A stretch of DNA of 64,000 bases from Moritella marina ATCC 15381. GTDB lineage: Bacteria; Pseudomonadota; Gammaproteobacteria; Enterobacterales; Moritellaceae. Each line of letters starts with the position of its first letter. Position 1 is the stretch's first letter. Below, piece after piece: positions 44,248 through 53,870 of this stretch. A program made the position numbers and the translations under genes. The stretch lies in assembly GCF_008931805.1 (NCBI RefSeq), contig NZ_CP044399.1, positions 1,984,001 to 2,048,000 on the forward strand, in the 5' to 3' direction. The notes under the pieces were generated by a model that was not told where the DNA came from, searched no databases, and was given only the letters and a program-made list of their open reading frames with translations.

Positions 44248-45453
44248 TTATTTCGCCGCTTTCACAGTCGATTTTACCGCAGCTTTCACTGCAAAATAAT
44301 CTAATACAATTTTAGTTTTACCGGTTAAATCACCGACCGGTTTAAATTCAACATGGATATTATCAGTATCAATTTTGAAGGTATTTACTTTCAGGAAAAG
44401 TGCATCGGTTTTAGCTGTATTGACGTCAATATTAACCGCGACAGCACGGCCATTAACGAACAAGTCAAACGCCGGGGTATTTTTATCCTTCGGGATCACC
44501 AGTTCGATACTGTAGCTTGAACCAGCATCCGCATACGCCATGGTTTTTAAACCACCGTCATCAGTCCAAAAGGTCTCAGACATACCAATGTTTTCAGCTT
44601 TCCAATAACTGAAATAGGCATGGTAGTCGTCGGTATTTTCTGGTGATGAAGAAGTCCACATTACGTTATCAAGTTCCACTTCTTCAGTATAACTAAAGCC
44701 GTGCTCTTGCATCGCTTTGTTGATCCATGGCAGTTTAATTGCCACATCTTCAAACGTATCACTCCAACCAAACTCGGTATAATACTGTACGCCAATTTCA
44801 CCTAGTAGATAAAACTCACCGTCTTTTTCCACCGTAATACCAGAACCACTATCGCCATGAATAATTAACCACTGCAGATCACTTTGTTTAAAGTGGTCGG
44901 GTTTAAAGGAATACTCAGACAACCACTTCTTATCAACTTCATTATATTCAACGTATTTTTGACCACCGTTACGGCCATTATAATTCCCAAAACCGACGCT
45001 ATTGACTTCATAACGCTTATCTTTTGGAAACATTGCTTCCGTTGCTAGCTTAGCCGGTTTAATGCCACGAATTGGGGTATCCAAACGAACAAGTGCGAAA
45101 TCATATATGTCGTCTTTAAACTCATATTCCCCGTACTCACCGTTAGGATCGGTTGATGCAGAAACGGACTTAACCGTGGTGTATTCGCCATTTTCATCTT
45201 TTTCAAACGAAGTACAGGTCACCGTATTACGATATGATTGTGATTTAGAACCGGATACGTGATTTGCAGTGACCACCCAGAACGGATCGATTAGCGTCGC
45301 AGAACCCGCATTCATATGACATGCAAAATCAAACTTGCTCTGTAATGCAAAAGTCTTATGTTGAGATACTGAGCGGTCATAACGCGCAAGCCCGGCATTC
45401 GCCGTCATCGAAATAGACGCTAGAACAGCTGTAGCAATAAGTAACTTTTTCAT
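44248..45453 (-). CDS. Secreted trypsin-like serine protease (S1)
   Basis: A 401-residue protein with a signal peptide (residues 1-20, TANA). The trypsin-type triad is visible: His in VVTANHV near residue 64, Asp in DDIYDFALVRLD near 120, Ser in HGDSGSG near 202. The His motif reads TANHV rather than the common TAAHC. A C-terminal region of about 150 residues, after residue 260, looks like a beta-sandwich domain. It is secreted and may act on host or environmental protein. It overlaps by one base the stop of the fragment gene upstream. Confidence 0.85.
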   Translation of the reverse strand: MKKLLIATAVLASISMTANAGLARYDRSVSQHKTFALQSKFDFACHMNAGSATLIDPFWVVTANHVSGSKSQSYRNTVTCTSFEKDENGEYTTVKSVSASTDPNGEYGEYEFKDDIYDFALVRLDTPIRGIKPAKLATEAMFPKDKRYEVNSVGFGNYNGRNGGQKYVEYNEVDKKWLSEYSFKPDHFKQSDLQWLIIHGDSGSGITVEKDGEFYLLGEIGVQYYTEFGWSDTFEDVAIKLPWINKAMQEHGFSYTEEVELDNVMWTSSSPENTDDYHAYFSYWKAENIGMSETFWTDDGGLKTMAYADAGSSYSIELVIPKDKNTPAFDLFVNGRAVAVNIDVNTAKTDALFLKVNTFKIDTDNIHVEFKPVGDLTGKTKIVLDYFAVKAAVKSTVKAAK

Positions 45454-45935
45454 TATTTAACCTCACTTAAATTGATTGCTTCTAAGCTGTGATAACCTTC
45501 TGACTGCGAGAAATCCCACTGACGAGCAACACGTTTATAAGTCACAGTTAATTCATCATCAATCGAGGTAGTGTTAAATACAATACTGTTTTGAACCCCT
45601 GTCATGTGCGTTGTAATGTCATTTTTAATGGTCACGCAGTGCTGTTTAATACAAGCCGTTACATCCGACGAAGACAGCCAGTTGTGCGTATAAAGATCAA
45701 GTTTATAACGACCGATGCCCTCGGCTTTGACGTTAAAGCTAAAGCCACCATCATTCAGCACCATGGCATGATTAAATTGCTCAGCATAGTCGGCATAACT
45801 ACCACCATCCCAGCTATAACGATTAGCGTGGACAGGTTCACTCCCTGGCATATGCTTAATAGCGCCAATGTTATCGCGATTCTGTTTTTCAACAAATGTA
45901 TCGACATCATAGAAAAACTGCCAATCAAGTCCCAA
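45453..45935 (-). CDS. Possible 5'-truncated partner of the serine protease
   Basis: A 160-residue frame. It opens at TTG 45935 without a ribosome site or signal peptide, and an in-frame TAA stands three codons upstream. The sequence looks like an extracellular domain (VHANRYSWDGGSYADYA, and a cysteine pair CIKQHC). Its stop overlaps the protease start. I think it is either a remnant of a longer secreted protein or a gene with an unusual start. The C-terminal half has the same kind of beta-rich pattern as the tail of the protease. Confidence 0.45.
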   Translation of the reverse strand: MGLDWQFFYDVDTFVEKQNRDNIGAIKHMPGSEPVHANRYSWDGGSYADYAEQFNHAMVLNDGGFSFNVKAEGIGRYKLDLYTHNWLSSSDVTACIKQHCVTIKNDITTHMTGVQNSIVFNTTSIDDELTVTYKRVARQWDFSQSEGYHSLEAINLSEVK

Positions 45936-46000
45936 CTGGACTTAATGAGCATCCAATATAGAGAATTATCATTGATACAGTCTTAATATAAACTGTGTTC

Positions 46001-47203
46001 ATGAATATAAAAACAGCCCCATTTAACAAAATCCCACTTGCCTTAGCCATGATGATTATTGCTACAGGACAAGTTGGTGTCAGCATTTACCTGCCTTCAC
46101 TGCCATCAATAAGCCGTGATCTTGGCGTGTCTCAAGCCGACGTACAGCAACTCGTCACTCTATTTTTATTGGGGTTTGGATTATCACAACTGTTCTACGG
46201 CCCGCTCTCTGATGCGATTGGTCGTCGTCCAGTATTCTTACTGGGACAAGGCATCTACTTAGTCGGAACGCTCATCTGTGTGCTGTTACCAGATAGCTTT
46301 ACCGCGCTTATTATAGGTCGATTATTACAAGGTTTAGGTGCAGGTAGTGCATCGGTACTGGGCCGCAGTGTGCTCCGCGATAGTTACAGCGGTAGTCAAT
46401 TAACACAAGCGCTGTCTTATATGTCGATCACTGCATCAATATTGCCGATTGTAGCCCCTGTTGTCGGTGGCTGGGCGGCATGGCATTTTGGCTGGCAATC
46501 AGTGTTCAGCTTTGTTCTCTTATATCTATCGGCTATTTTGACGTTGGGTTATTTTGTATTACCAGAAACCCTGCCCCATGCAGTCACCAAATTTAAGATT
46601 AAAGACACAATACGAGGCTATTGGCATTTATCTCGAAACTATCAAGTTATCTCATCAGCCAGCTATAATTGGATTGGTTATTTATCAACGCTGGTATCCG
46701 TATCACTGTTGCCATTTTTATTGCAAGAAGGCTTAGAGCTCAGTGCGGCAGAGTATGGTGAAGTGATGATCATCCCTTCTGCAGGTCTGTTAATCGGTAG
46801 TTTGACACTCAATAAATTGAATAAACGTTTTACCACCAATCAATTGATGTACTTAGCATCGAGTATCATGATGATGGCGGGCTGTTGGTTGGTCTTTAAC
46901 GAAATGTCGTTAGTAAATATCATATTTGGTTTCACCTTGTTAACCATCGCACAAGGTATCAGCTTTCCACTGTCAATCAGCATGTTGCTTGCGCCGCACA
47001 GTAAGCAAGTTGGCGCAGTATCAGCGTTATCAGGGTCTGTGCAAATGTGTTTAGCAGGGCTAGTCGGTGGGTTCTTGATTAAGCACTTTATCGATAGTCA
47101 ACAGAGTCTCGGCCTGTTTTATTTAATCACCGGGTCATCCATTGCGTTAGTCCTCACCCACAGCCGTTACAAACAGCGGCTTGCTGCCAATACAGCATGT
47201 TGA
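46001..47203 (+). CDS. Bcr/CflA-type multidrug MFS transporter
   Basis: A 400-residue 12-helix transporter. Family marks: GVSIYLPSLPSISRDLGVS near residue 28, the loop 2-3 motif GPLSDAIGRRPVFLLGQ, and RLLQGLGAGSASVLGRSVLRD (helix 4-5). Bcr/CflA proteins export bicyclomycin, chloramphenicol or related drugs with H+ exchange. The ATG at 46001 has no clear ribosome site; a GTG at 45995 precedes it in frame. It is divergent from the protease fragment. Confidence 0.88.
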   Translation: MNIKTAPFNKIPLALAMMIIATGQVGVSIYLPSLPSISRDLGVSQADVQQLVTLFLLGFGLSQLFYGPLSDAIGRRPVFLLGQGIYLVGTLICVLLPDSFTALIIGRLLQGLGAGSASVLGRSVLRDSYSGSQLTQALSYMSITASILPIVAPVVGGWAAWHFGWQSVFSFVLLYLSAILTLGYFVLPETLPHAVTKFKIKDTIRGYWHLSRNYQVISSASYNWIGYLSTLVSVSLLPFLLQEGLELSAAEYGEVMIIPSAGLLIGSLTLNKLNKRFTTNQLMYLASSIMMMAGCWLVFNEMSLVNIIFGFTLLTIAQGISFPLSISMLLAPHSKQVGAVSALSGSVQMCLAGLVGGFLIKHFIDSQQSLGLFYLITGSSIALVLTHSRYKQRLAANTAC

Positions 47204-47310
47204 TAACAGATAAACTCAATATTGAGCTGGGTAAGTAATGCATCGAAGGACGATTTTGTGATCATTTTTTGCTATTATTATGCTTTATCAAATTTAACAA
47301 GGTAAGTTGT

Positions 47311-47787
47311 ATGTCAGTATGGAAGAGTCTGGTGATGGTATGTGTTTTGGTACTGAGCGGGTGTACTAACATACAAAATTTACGCGATCTGGATGTGAGT
47401 TTAGTTAAGATCGAATCGATACCGTCATCTGGATTATCGCCTCGTTTTAACGTGCACTTGTTAGTCTCAAACCCCAATGCACAAGATTTAGATATTGAGG
47501 GGCTCAGTTTACAACTTAATGTCGCAGATAAAAAAGTCCTATCAGGTGTATCAAATCAGCTACCGACGCTAAAGGCCTATAGTGAAACACCTATCGAAGT
47601 ACAAGCCAACGTCAATTTGTTTTATATATTCAAAGTCCTCACATCCTTAAATCAACAGTCAGGTGAAGGGATCAAGTATCAGCTTAAAACAACCATAGAT
47701 CCGCAAGGCTTTATTCCATTAAATGTCACTAAAGAAGGTATTTTAGATGAGGAGATTTTACAGGGGCTTTCTACAATGGCTAACTAG
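47311..47787 (+). CDS. LEA type 2 / WHy-domain lipoprotein
   Basis: A 158-residue protein with lipobox LSGC (Cys near residue 18), then a beta-sandwich with FNVHLLVSNPNAQDLDIEGLS, typical of the LEA_2 (water-stress and hypersensitive response) domain. The ATG at 47311 is chosen because AAGGT precedes it; a longer frame starts at 47269. Its role is unknown; bacterial relatives are periplasmic lipoproteins. It lies about 100 bp after the MFS gene. Confidence 0.8.
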   Translation: MSVWKSLVMVCVLVLSGCTNIQNLRDLDVSLVKIESIPSSGLSPRFNVHLLVSNPNAQDLDIEGLSLQLNVADKKVLSGVSNQLPTLKAYSETPIEVQANVNLFYIFKVLTSLNQQSGEGIKYQLKTTIDPQGFIPLNVTKEGILDEEILQGLSTMAN

Positions 47788-47891
47788 CCTCACTAAATAA
47801 TGCCGAGTAGAATAATCAAAAAGAATATCAACACCTTCAATGAGTCGCTATTTCTGTGGTTCTTGATTACACACTTTAAACGTCTCAATAT

Positions 47892-49052
47892 TTAATTTAC
47901 ATAACCGGTCATTTCTACAAAACCCTCGCCGGCATGGGAACCTTTAAAAGTGACCATGCCTTCAAAATATTCAATACCAAAGCGCATGATCTGCTGCTGA
48001 TTAACAACCGCGACACGTACATCAACATTCAAACCAATACTTTTTTTTTCCACCTGCAAGTCAAAAGCATAGGGATAATCCACCGTATCGCTGACATGAC
48101 TAACCAACTTAATATCGTTCGCATCAAGAATTTCAATACGGCCATCACGATACATCAAACTGCCATAAACAAAATCCTGTTCAGAAGAACGAATACGGTA
48201 AATCATCAACGCCTTATCTGTCGATAAACGCAGAGAAAACCAATCCCAGCCCTGTTGATCTTGCGCTAGCATTGCCGATCCCCATTCGCGGTCAAACCAA
48301 GCCGAACCAGTTACATTCAACCATTGCCCCTGCCATAATATTTCACCTTTTACGTCAATAAAGGGTTGAGAATAATAATGGCTAGCGATGGCTTCATTTT
48401 GATGTTTTTTACTATAGCCCTGCTCGCCTTGCAGAAAAAATGGACTCGCCGTCGCCAGCGATAATTTTACCTGCCACCCTTCATCGTCCGACCGTGCAGC
48501 ACCATAGCTAAGTGTCGCTGGTAATAACTGTGCTGGTAATCGCTCTGAAGATAATCGTTTCTCTGGTAATAATGCCGCCGTCGACTGCCATAACCAATCA
48601 TCAATGACAGCACTAAAAGGTTGCTCGGTAAGCGTAACATTAGCCAACTCTTCCCGACCTTGCCGGAAGCTAGCAAGATGCACCTTAGTATCCGCTAGCG
48701 CGCCATGCGCAAAATACCACTGCGCTTGATTGTCTGCCGTACGGAATAACGTCCACTGCGTAGCAAAACGCATTCCCGTGTCACTCTGTAGGTTAGCCGT
48801 TAAGTACCACCATTCATGGCGATAATCTTTATGTGGTAAATGATCTTGCGGAAAACTAAGCTTATTTTGTGGAGACGCTTGCGTATATTGCAGCGCTTCA
48901 CCTTCTCTGACTTTAAGCGGGTTTCTATTCAAGAAAGAAGGTGTTTCGCTTTGCTTGCCATAAGGCAATAACAAGAGCCCTAACAAAAGTGTTAGCAAGA
49001 CTCCTAGCAAAACTAAAGACACGCTTAATTTAAAAACATCACGTGACTTCAT
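47892..49052 (-). CDS. AttH/CrtC-like lipocalin-domain protein
   Basis: A 386-residue protein with a membrane-anchoring N-terminus (residues 10-30, LLGVLLTLLLGLLLLP). Two lipocalin-like modules follow. DYRHEWWYLTANLQ near residue 77 and SAWFDREWGSAMLA near residue 252 are the diagnostic CrtC/AttH blocks. The preceding permease and ATPase genes are attached by 4 bp overlaps, giving an AttEFGH-like operon. The ABC part may pass a lipid or lipid-like substrate to this protein. Confidence 0.85.
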   Translation of the reverse strand: MKSRDVFKLSVSLVLLGVLLTLLLGLLLLPYGKQSETPSFLNRNPLKVREGEALQYTQASPQNKLSFPQDHLPHKDYRHEWWYLTANLQSDTGMRFATQWTLFRTADNQAQWYFAHGALADTKVHLASFRQGREELANVTLTEQPFSAVIDDWLWQSTAALLPEKRLSSERLPAQLLPATLSYGAARSDDEGWQVKLSLATASPFFLQGEQGYSKKHQNEAIASHYYSQPFIDVKGEILWQGQWLNVTGSAWFDREWGSAMLAQDQQGWDWFSLRLSTDKALMIYRIRSSEQDFVYGSLMYRDGRIEILDANDIKLVSHVSDTVDYPYAFDLQVEKKSIGLNVDVRVAVVNQQQIMRFGIEYFEGMVTFKGSHAGEGFVEMTGYVN

Positions 49053-51535
49053 CTGCGACTCCTTAGACTCAAGTTAAACAGTGGGATGCTTAGCGCTGGT
49101 AACAAAAATAACAAGCCTAATATACTGCTTATGGCAAAGGAGCCGACATTGAACAGCAGTGGCATTGACCAACCAAAAGATGCCGGTAATGCTTGGCTCA
49201 CCAATGCATCTGCCAGTATCGTGGCAATTGGCCAACTTAAGATCACACAACCCACGGCAAGTAAGCACCATTGCATCAGCATATGCACAAACAGCTCAAC
49301 CTTGCTGTAACCCAGACTGCAGAGGATATATAAATCCGCTTTACGTGCCAGTTCTAAGCCATTAGCTGATAAAAACAGCCCAAAGCAAGCAATCACCAGT
49401 AATATAACCGCAATCAGCTGCGTCAGTAAAAAGGTCTGGGCAAAGATTTCCAGCGCTAATTTTTTTACTTGTGCGGGTGCATATACTTGTTCATCTGCCA
49501 ACCCTAACTGCATCGCCACAGCTTGCTTATCGATAACGCGATCAGGATAAAAATACACCCCGAAACCACTATAAACCCAACCCGTAAATAACGTATTTAC
49601 TTGCGGTGTATCTAACGTCAGCGAAAACCCTGGGTAGCCGTACTCATAATAGATACCTTGAATATAGCAACTATATTGTGACTTCCCTTGGCGAAAGGTA
49701 ATTAATTGATCAACGGCCAATTGCTGATTAAGCGCGAGCTGTTCATTGATAAAACACCCCGGTTTGGTCTTGCTTGATGAGGACTTTAATAATAGCGAAT
49801 CCAGCTGCCGAGATGATTGAAAACTGGATACTTTAATGGCTTCCTTATCCATCCTCGCCCAAGTATGTTGATGCAGAATATAGCTATCAACATCTGTGTT
49901 ATTTTGCAATCCGAGTTCTACCTGCGACTTTTGACCATGGTGATAACGCATAAACAAATCGGCACTTAATTGCTGATCGAGAAAACGCACAAATGCGCCC
50001 TCGAAACTGTGTATCATTAGGGCGGCAGAAATGCTGGCAGTGAGTGCTAAATAGAACGCCGTCAAAGGTAAATAACGCCGGCCAATCTGGTTACTGGCAT
50101 CTTTAAAGAGATAGTCAATCCGAAAAGCATGACCTTGAAAATCGTCGCCCCTATAATAATTGCCTCGTAAAAGCTTAAAACCCAACCTAAAACCAAGTCT
50201 AAAAATAGACCTTAAAATAAGCCCGATGAGCAATAACATGCCTTGTAAAAAATGCGGTAACAGCGCCACACTCGCGAACAATAACCAGCCGTACTTCAGC
50301 ATGATCTGATACCAGTCATGACTAGGCCACACGCTAAATAACAGTAATAAGCTAACGCCGACCACAAAAGTTAACCATCGCGGAAAGTGCGCTGTTGATA
50401 CACTTGCAGATAGCGTCACATAAGCCGTACTGATGCGCTTAAATTGCTTTGCTAATGCCAACAATACCGCGACCGATGAGATAAGCAGCGCCCATAACCC
50501 GTATTGCCATTGCCAAGCAAAATGCCCCGTCATATTAAGTGAATAAAGCTGACTAAACGTCAACCCCATTAACGGTAGCAACACAGACACCAAGGCAACA
50601 GCAATCAACACCCCGACAATACTGGCAACCAGCACCAACAATAAAGCTTCAATCAGCATCGCTAGTTTAATGGTATTTAGCGCCACTCCCAATAAACGTA
50701 ACTGCATGGCTAATTCTGCACGTTTATGCCAAGCCTGCTCACCCGCCTGAAACGCAATAAACAGACTGACAATAAATCCTAATACCGCCAATGCCATTAG
50801 GTTAAGATGTAACGCATCCGCAAAACCACTACGCTGTTGATATGACCAAGGTTCGTTGAGCGATAGATGCGCGGGTAATGCCGCGGCTAATACTTGCTTC
50901 TGCGGGGCCGTCAATGGTGCGACCATTAGCGAGGTAAAATCAATCTGCTGCGGAAATAACAGCCAAGCTAACGCGATATCAATTAGCGCCACCCTACCCC
51001 ACTGCTCGCTAGTGGTTAAACGAATGGGGATAACTGTCTTATCAGCCAATATCAGTTCACTATTAACACCTAGTGTTATGTCGATATCAGCGACGAGTGA
51101 CGCCAGATGCGCTTTAGTTAACAACACAGCTTGATGATTATATTTACTAGGATTGGCAATACTCAGCGCCAGCATATCGATAGCAAGGAACTTCAGCCGT
51201 TTACCATTAATCAGGTGTTTTCGAAAAGTTAATATCGGGGTTATTTGCGTAAAACCCTGCCTGCGCAAGTCAGCAAAGTCAATTTTACTCACTCTAGCAC
51301 CTTGCTCGGCGACAATATAAAAACCGACCGGACTGGTTAATTGCGCATTGGCTTGGTTATATTGCTGTTTACTCGCATGATTTAATACCAGAATGGATAA
51401 CAAGGTACTGGTCGCAATGGCTAAACTAAAAATAAAGCCCAAATGTAATAAGCGATGATGGTTATATTCTGCAATTTGAGTTTGTAATACCAGCCGCAGC
51501 TCTTGCCAAGCATGTCGATTGATCATCTCTTTCAA
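49049..51535 (-). CDS. FtsX-type ABC transporter permease, two-module
   Basis: An 828-residue protein with about ten transmembrane helices: one near the N-terminus (LGFIFSLAIATSTLLSILVL), a central group (about 235-460), one near 490-510 and a C-terminal group (about 690-820). This is the double-FtsX plan of the AttF/AttG type. It lies between the ATPase and the lipocalin, overlapping both by 4 bp. It should act with the ATPase at 51532 to move a lipid or peptide substrate across the inner membrane. Confidence 0.85.
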   Translation of the reverse strand: MKEMINRHAWQELRLVLQTQIAEYNHHRLLHLGFIFSLAIATSTLLSILVLNHASKQQYNQANAQLTSPVGFYIVAEQGARVSKIDFADLRRQGFTQITPILTFRKHLINGKRLKFLAIDMLALSIANPSKYNHQAVLLTKAHLASLVADIDITLGVNSELILADKTVIPIRLTTSEQWGRVALIDIALAWLLFPQQIDFTSLMVAPLTAPQKQVLAAALPAHLSLNEPWSYQQRSGFADALHLNLMALAVLGFIVSLFIAFQAGEQAWHKRAELAMQLRLLGVALNTIKLAMLIEALLLVLVASIVGVLIAVALVSVLLPLMGLTFSQLYSLNMTGHFAWQWQYGLWALLISSVAVLLALAKQFKRISTAYVTLSASVSTAHFPRWLTFVVGVSLLLLFSVWPSHDWYQIMLKYGWLLFASVALLPHFLQGMLLLIGLILRSIFRLGFRLGFKLLRGNYYRGDDFQGHAFRIDYLFKDASNQIGRRYLPLTAFYLALTASISAALMIHSFEGAFVRFLDQQLSADLFMRYHHGQKSQVELGLQNNTDVDSYILHQHTWARMDKEAIKVSSFQSSRQLDSLLLKSSSSKTKPGCFINEQLALNQQLAVDQLITFRQGKSQYSCYIQGIYYEYGYPGFSLTLDTPQVNTLFTGWVYSGFGVYFYPDRVIDKQAVAMQLGLADEQVYAPAQVKKLALEIFAQTFLLTQLIAVILLVIACFGLFLSANGLELARKADLYILCSLGYSKVELFVHMLMQWCLLAVGCVILSWPIATILADALVSQALPASFGWSMPLLFNVGSFAISSILGLLFLLPALSIPLFNLSLRSRR

Positions 51536-52212
51536 ACTACCTTGCTAATTATGGTTAGCTGACCATCGGCTAATTGATAAGTCTTATCCATTTTGCCCGC
51601 CACATGGTGGCTATGCGTAACCAGCACGAGTGCAGTATCGTGAGATTTAACTAACTTAACCAACAGCGCCACCACACCGGCACTATTATTGTCATCAAGA
51701 TTACCGGTCGGCTCATCAGCAAGCAGTAATTTAGGTTGAGCGCTCAGAGCCCTCGCAATCGCCACGCGCTGTAATTCGCCACCAGAAAGAGTCAAAGGAT
51801 ATTGCGTTAATAAAGATTGGATATCTAACTGTCGAGCCAATTCCCGACACAGAGAAGCATCGTAGCGCCCAGCCAAACGGGCACTAAAAGCAATATTGTC
51901 CTGAACCGACAAACTAGACAATAAATTATACTGTTGAAATATTATCCCTAACTGTTTTTTTCTCAACTCACTAAGCTGCTGCTCACTCGCATGTGCCAGT
52001 TCAACCCCAGCAAGCGTGATCTGTCCTTGCTGTATTGGCTCTAGCCCAGCAATAAGATTAAGTAAGGTGGTTTTACCGCTGCCACTGTCCCCCATCAGGC
52101 CAATGCATTCACCTTGGCCTACAGCTAAGCTTAGATCTGACAGTAGTTTTCGCTGATTATGGCCGTCAGATATTTGGTGATTAAGGGATTCGATGATTAA
52201 TGACACACTCAT
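51532..52212 (-). CDS. ABC transporter ATP-binding protein (LolD-like)
   Basis: A 226-residue ATPase with Walker A GDSGSGKTT near 40, Q-loop FQQYNLLSSL, signature LSGGELQRVAIARAL, Walker B LLLADEPTGN and the H-loop VTHSHH. The ribosome site AAAGGA touches the ATG at 52212 directly and suits better a GTG two codons later (52206), so either may be used. It is the first gene of the three-gene AttEFGH-like operon. Confidence 0.92.
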   Translation of the reverse strand: MSVSLIIESLNHQISDGHNQRKLLSDLSLAVGQGECIGLMGDSGSGKTTLLNLIAGLEPIQQGQITLAGVELAHASEQQLSELRKKQLGIIFQQYNLLSSLSVQDNIAFSARLAGRYDASLCRELARQLDIQSLLTQYPLTLSGGELQRVAIARALSAQPKLLLADEPTGNLDDNNSAGVVALLVKLVKSHDTALVLVTHSHHVAGKMDKTYQLADGQLTIISKVV

Positions 52213-52333
52213 TCCTTTCAACGTGATAGCGATGAAAATAATGCTCATACCGAGCTGCTAATTTAAGAATAGTGGTGTTTGTAAGAATTGATAAATCTAT
52301 GACTGATGATAAGATAAAAATCACAAGAAAAAG

Positions 52334-52363
52334 GCTAAAAAAAAGCGACTCAAGTGAGTCGCT
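52334..52363 (-). terminator. Terminator of the DEAD-box helicase gene
   Basis: AGCGACTCA (52344-52352) and TGAGTCGCT (52355-52363), with a two-base loop, followed on the minus strand by a long T-run. It lies 56 bp past the helicase stop. Confidence 0.9.
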
Positions 52364-52418
52364 ATGATTTATTCTTAGCACTGGCCATTGTTAATAAGCC
52401 AAGCTTAAAGAACCGTTA

Positions 52419-53630
52419 TTATTTTTTCACTGGACGGCGACGACGTGGTGGCTGTGAACGTTTTGGTACATAACCTAAGATAGAATCAGGGATGCCTACT
52501 TTCGCTTCAAAACCTTCCACTTCTTTACGTTCGATAACATGTTCTAGCAATTGTTCGATAGCACATAAGCTACGGAAATCATCACGAGATACCAGTGAAA
52601 TAGCTTCACCCGCAGCACCAGCACGGCCAGTACGACCAATACGGTGAACATAGTCCGCTGCTTCTTCAGGTAGATCGTAGTTAACTACACGATCTAAATC
52701 ATCGATATCAATACCACGAGAAGCAACACCAGTCGCAATAAGTAAGCCTAGATCACCGGCTTTAAATTCTGCAAGCAACTGCTCACGCATCGCTTGACTA
52801 CGGCCACTGTGGAATGATTCCGCTTTGATACCGCGTTTTTCAAGCTGAGAAACTAATTTAGCCGCACCACGTTTAGTCTCAATAAAGATTAACGCTTGCT
52901 TCCAGTCATTTTCAACAATCATATGGCTAAGCAATGCCGATTTCACATCTTTATCAACCACTGTTAACCACTGGTCAATTTCTGGTGCAGTTGTGTTTTC
53001 TGGTTCAATCGAAATTTCCAGTGCGTAGTTAATAGCAGTTTTTGCTAAGAAACGTACTTTGTTCGATAACGTTGCCGAGAACAATAAGTTTTGACGTTCT
53101 TGCGGTAAACGCTCGATGATTTTGTTGATGTCGTTAACAAAACCCATGTCTAACATTCTGTCCGCTTCATCGATAACTAATACTTCTAGTTCATCGAAAT
53201 GCAGAGCTCGTTGATGGATCATATCTAATAAACGACCCGGCGTCGCAACAAGAATATCAACACCTTCGATTAGACGTTGTTTCTGTGGTTCCATCTCTAC
53301 ACCACCGTACATCGCCATTGATGTAAGGTGTAAATGACGACCGTACTGCTCAACATTTTCAGCTACCTGAACCGCTAATTCACGTGTAGGCGTTAAGATT
53401 AGCGCACGAATACGTTTAGCACGTAATGTATGCTTGTGGCTGAACATTTGTAGTAGTGGTAATACAAAACTTGCTGTTTTACCTGTGCCAGTTTGCGCAG
53501 CCGCGATCAGGTTTTTACCCGATAAAATAGCCGGTATTGCTTTTTGTTGAATTGGCGTTGGTTGCGTGTAGCCTTGTTCGGCAACTGCTTGTGTAATTAA
53601 TTTGTTTAATCCAAACTTAGAAAATGGCAT
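52419..53630 (-). CDS. rhlE: ATP-dependent DEAD-box RNA helicase, RhlE-like
   Basis: A 403-residue helicase. The Q-motif TQPTPIQQKAIP is followed by motif I AAQTGTGKTAS, Ib TPGR, motif II DEAD, motif III SAT, and motif VI HRIGRTGRAGAAG. A short Arg/Lys-rich tail (RRRRPVKK) ends the protein. RhlE-type helicases remodel rRNA during ribosome assembly and mRNA decay, often with cold adaptation. The family is clear; the exact subgroup is less so, hence the cautious symbol. Confidence 0.88.
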   Translation of the reverse strand: MPFSKFGLNKLITQAVAEQGYTQPTPIQQKAIPAILSGKNLIAAAQTGTGKTASFVLPLLQMFSHKHTLRAKRIRALILTPTRELAVQVAENVEQYGRHLHLTSMAMYGGVEMEPQKQRLIEGVDILVATPGRLLDMIHQRALHFDELEVLVIDEADRMLDMGFVNDINKIIERLPQERQNLLFSATLSNKVRFLAKTAINYALEISIEPENTTAPEIDQWLTVVDKDVKSALLSHMIVENDWKQALIFIETKRGAAKLVSQLEKRGIKAESFHSGRSQAMREQLLAEFKAGDLGLLIATGVASRGIDIDDLDRVVNYDLPEEAADYVHRIGRTGRAGAAGEAISLVSRDDFRSLCAIEQLLEHVIERKEVEGFEAKVGIPDSILGYVPKRSQPPRRRRPVKK

Positions 53631-53870
53631 TTTTAATCTCAGGTATTTGATAAATAGGTAAAATAAACTTAAATAGATAAACTGCTAAGGTTGGAATTAA
53701 TAACAGTTTTATATTGGCGTGCATTCTAACACGAAGCAAGGCTTGCGGGGTAACTTAACGGTTACTGTTTTTATGTCATATTGTGAAGACTTATTCAAAA
53801 CGAAATATGAATGAATAACAAAATACATTATGATTTCTATACTTATCGTTTATGAGGCAATAAAAATAAT

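Noticed and set aside
45755-45952. A 65-codon frame antiphase to the 160-residue fragment
   Set aside because: It only reads the fragment's DNA in another frame. Its hydrophobic look comes from the frame shift.
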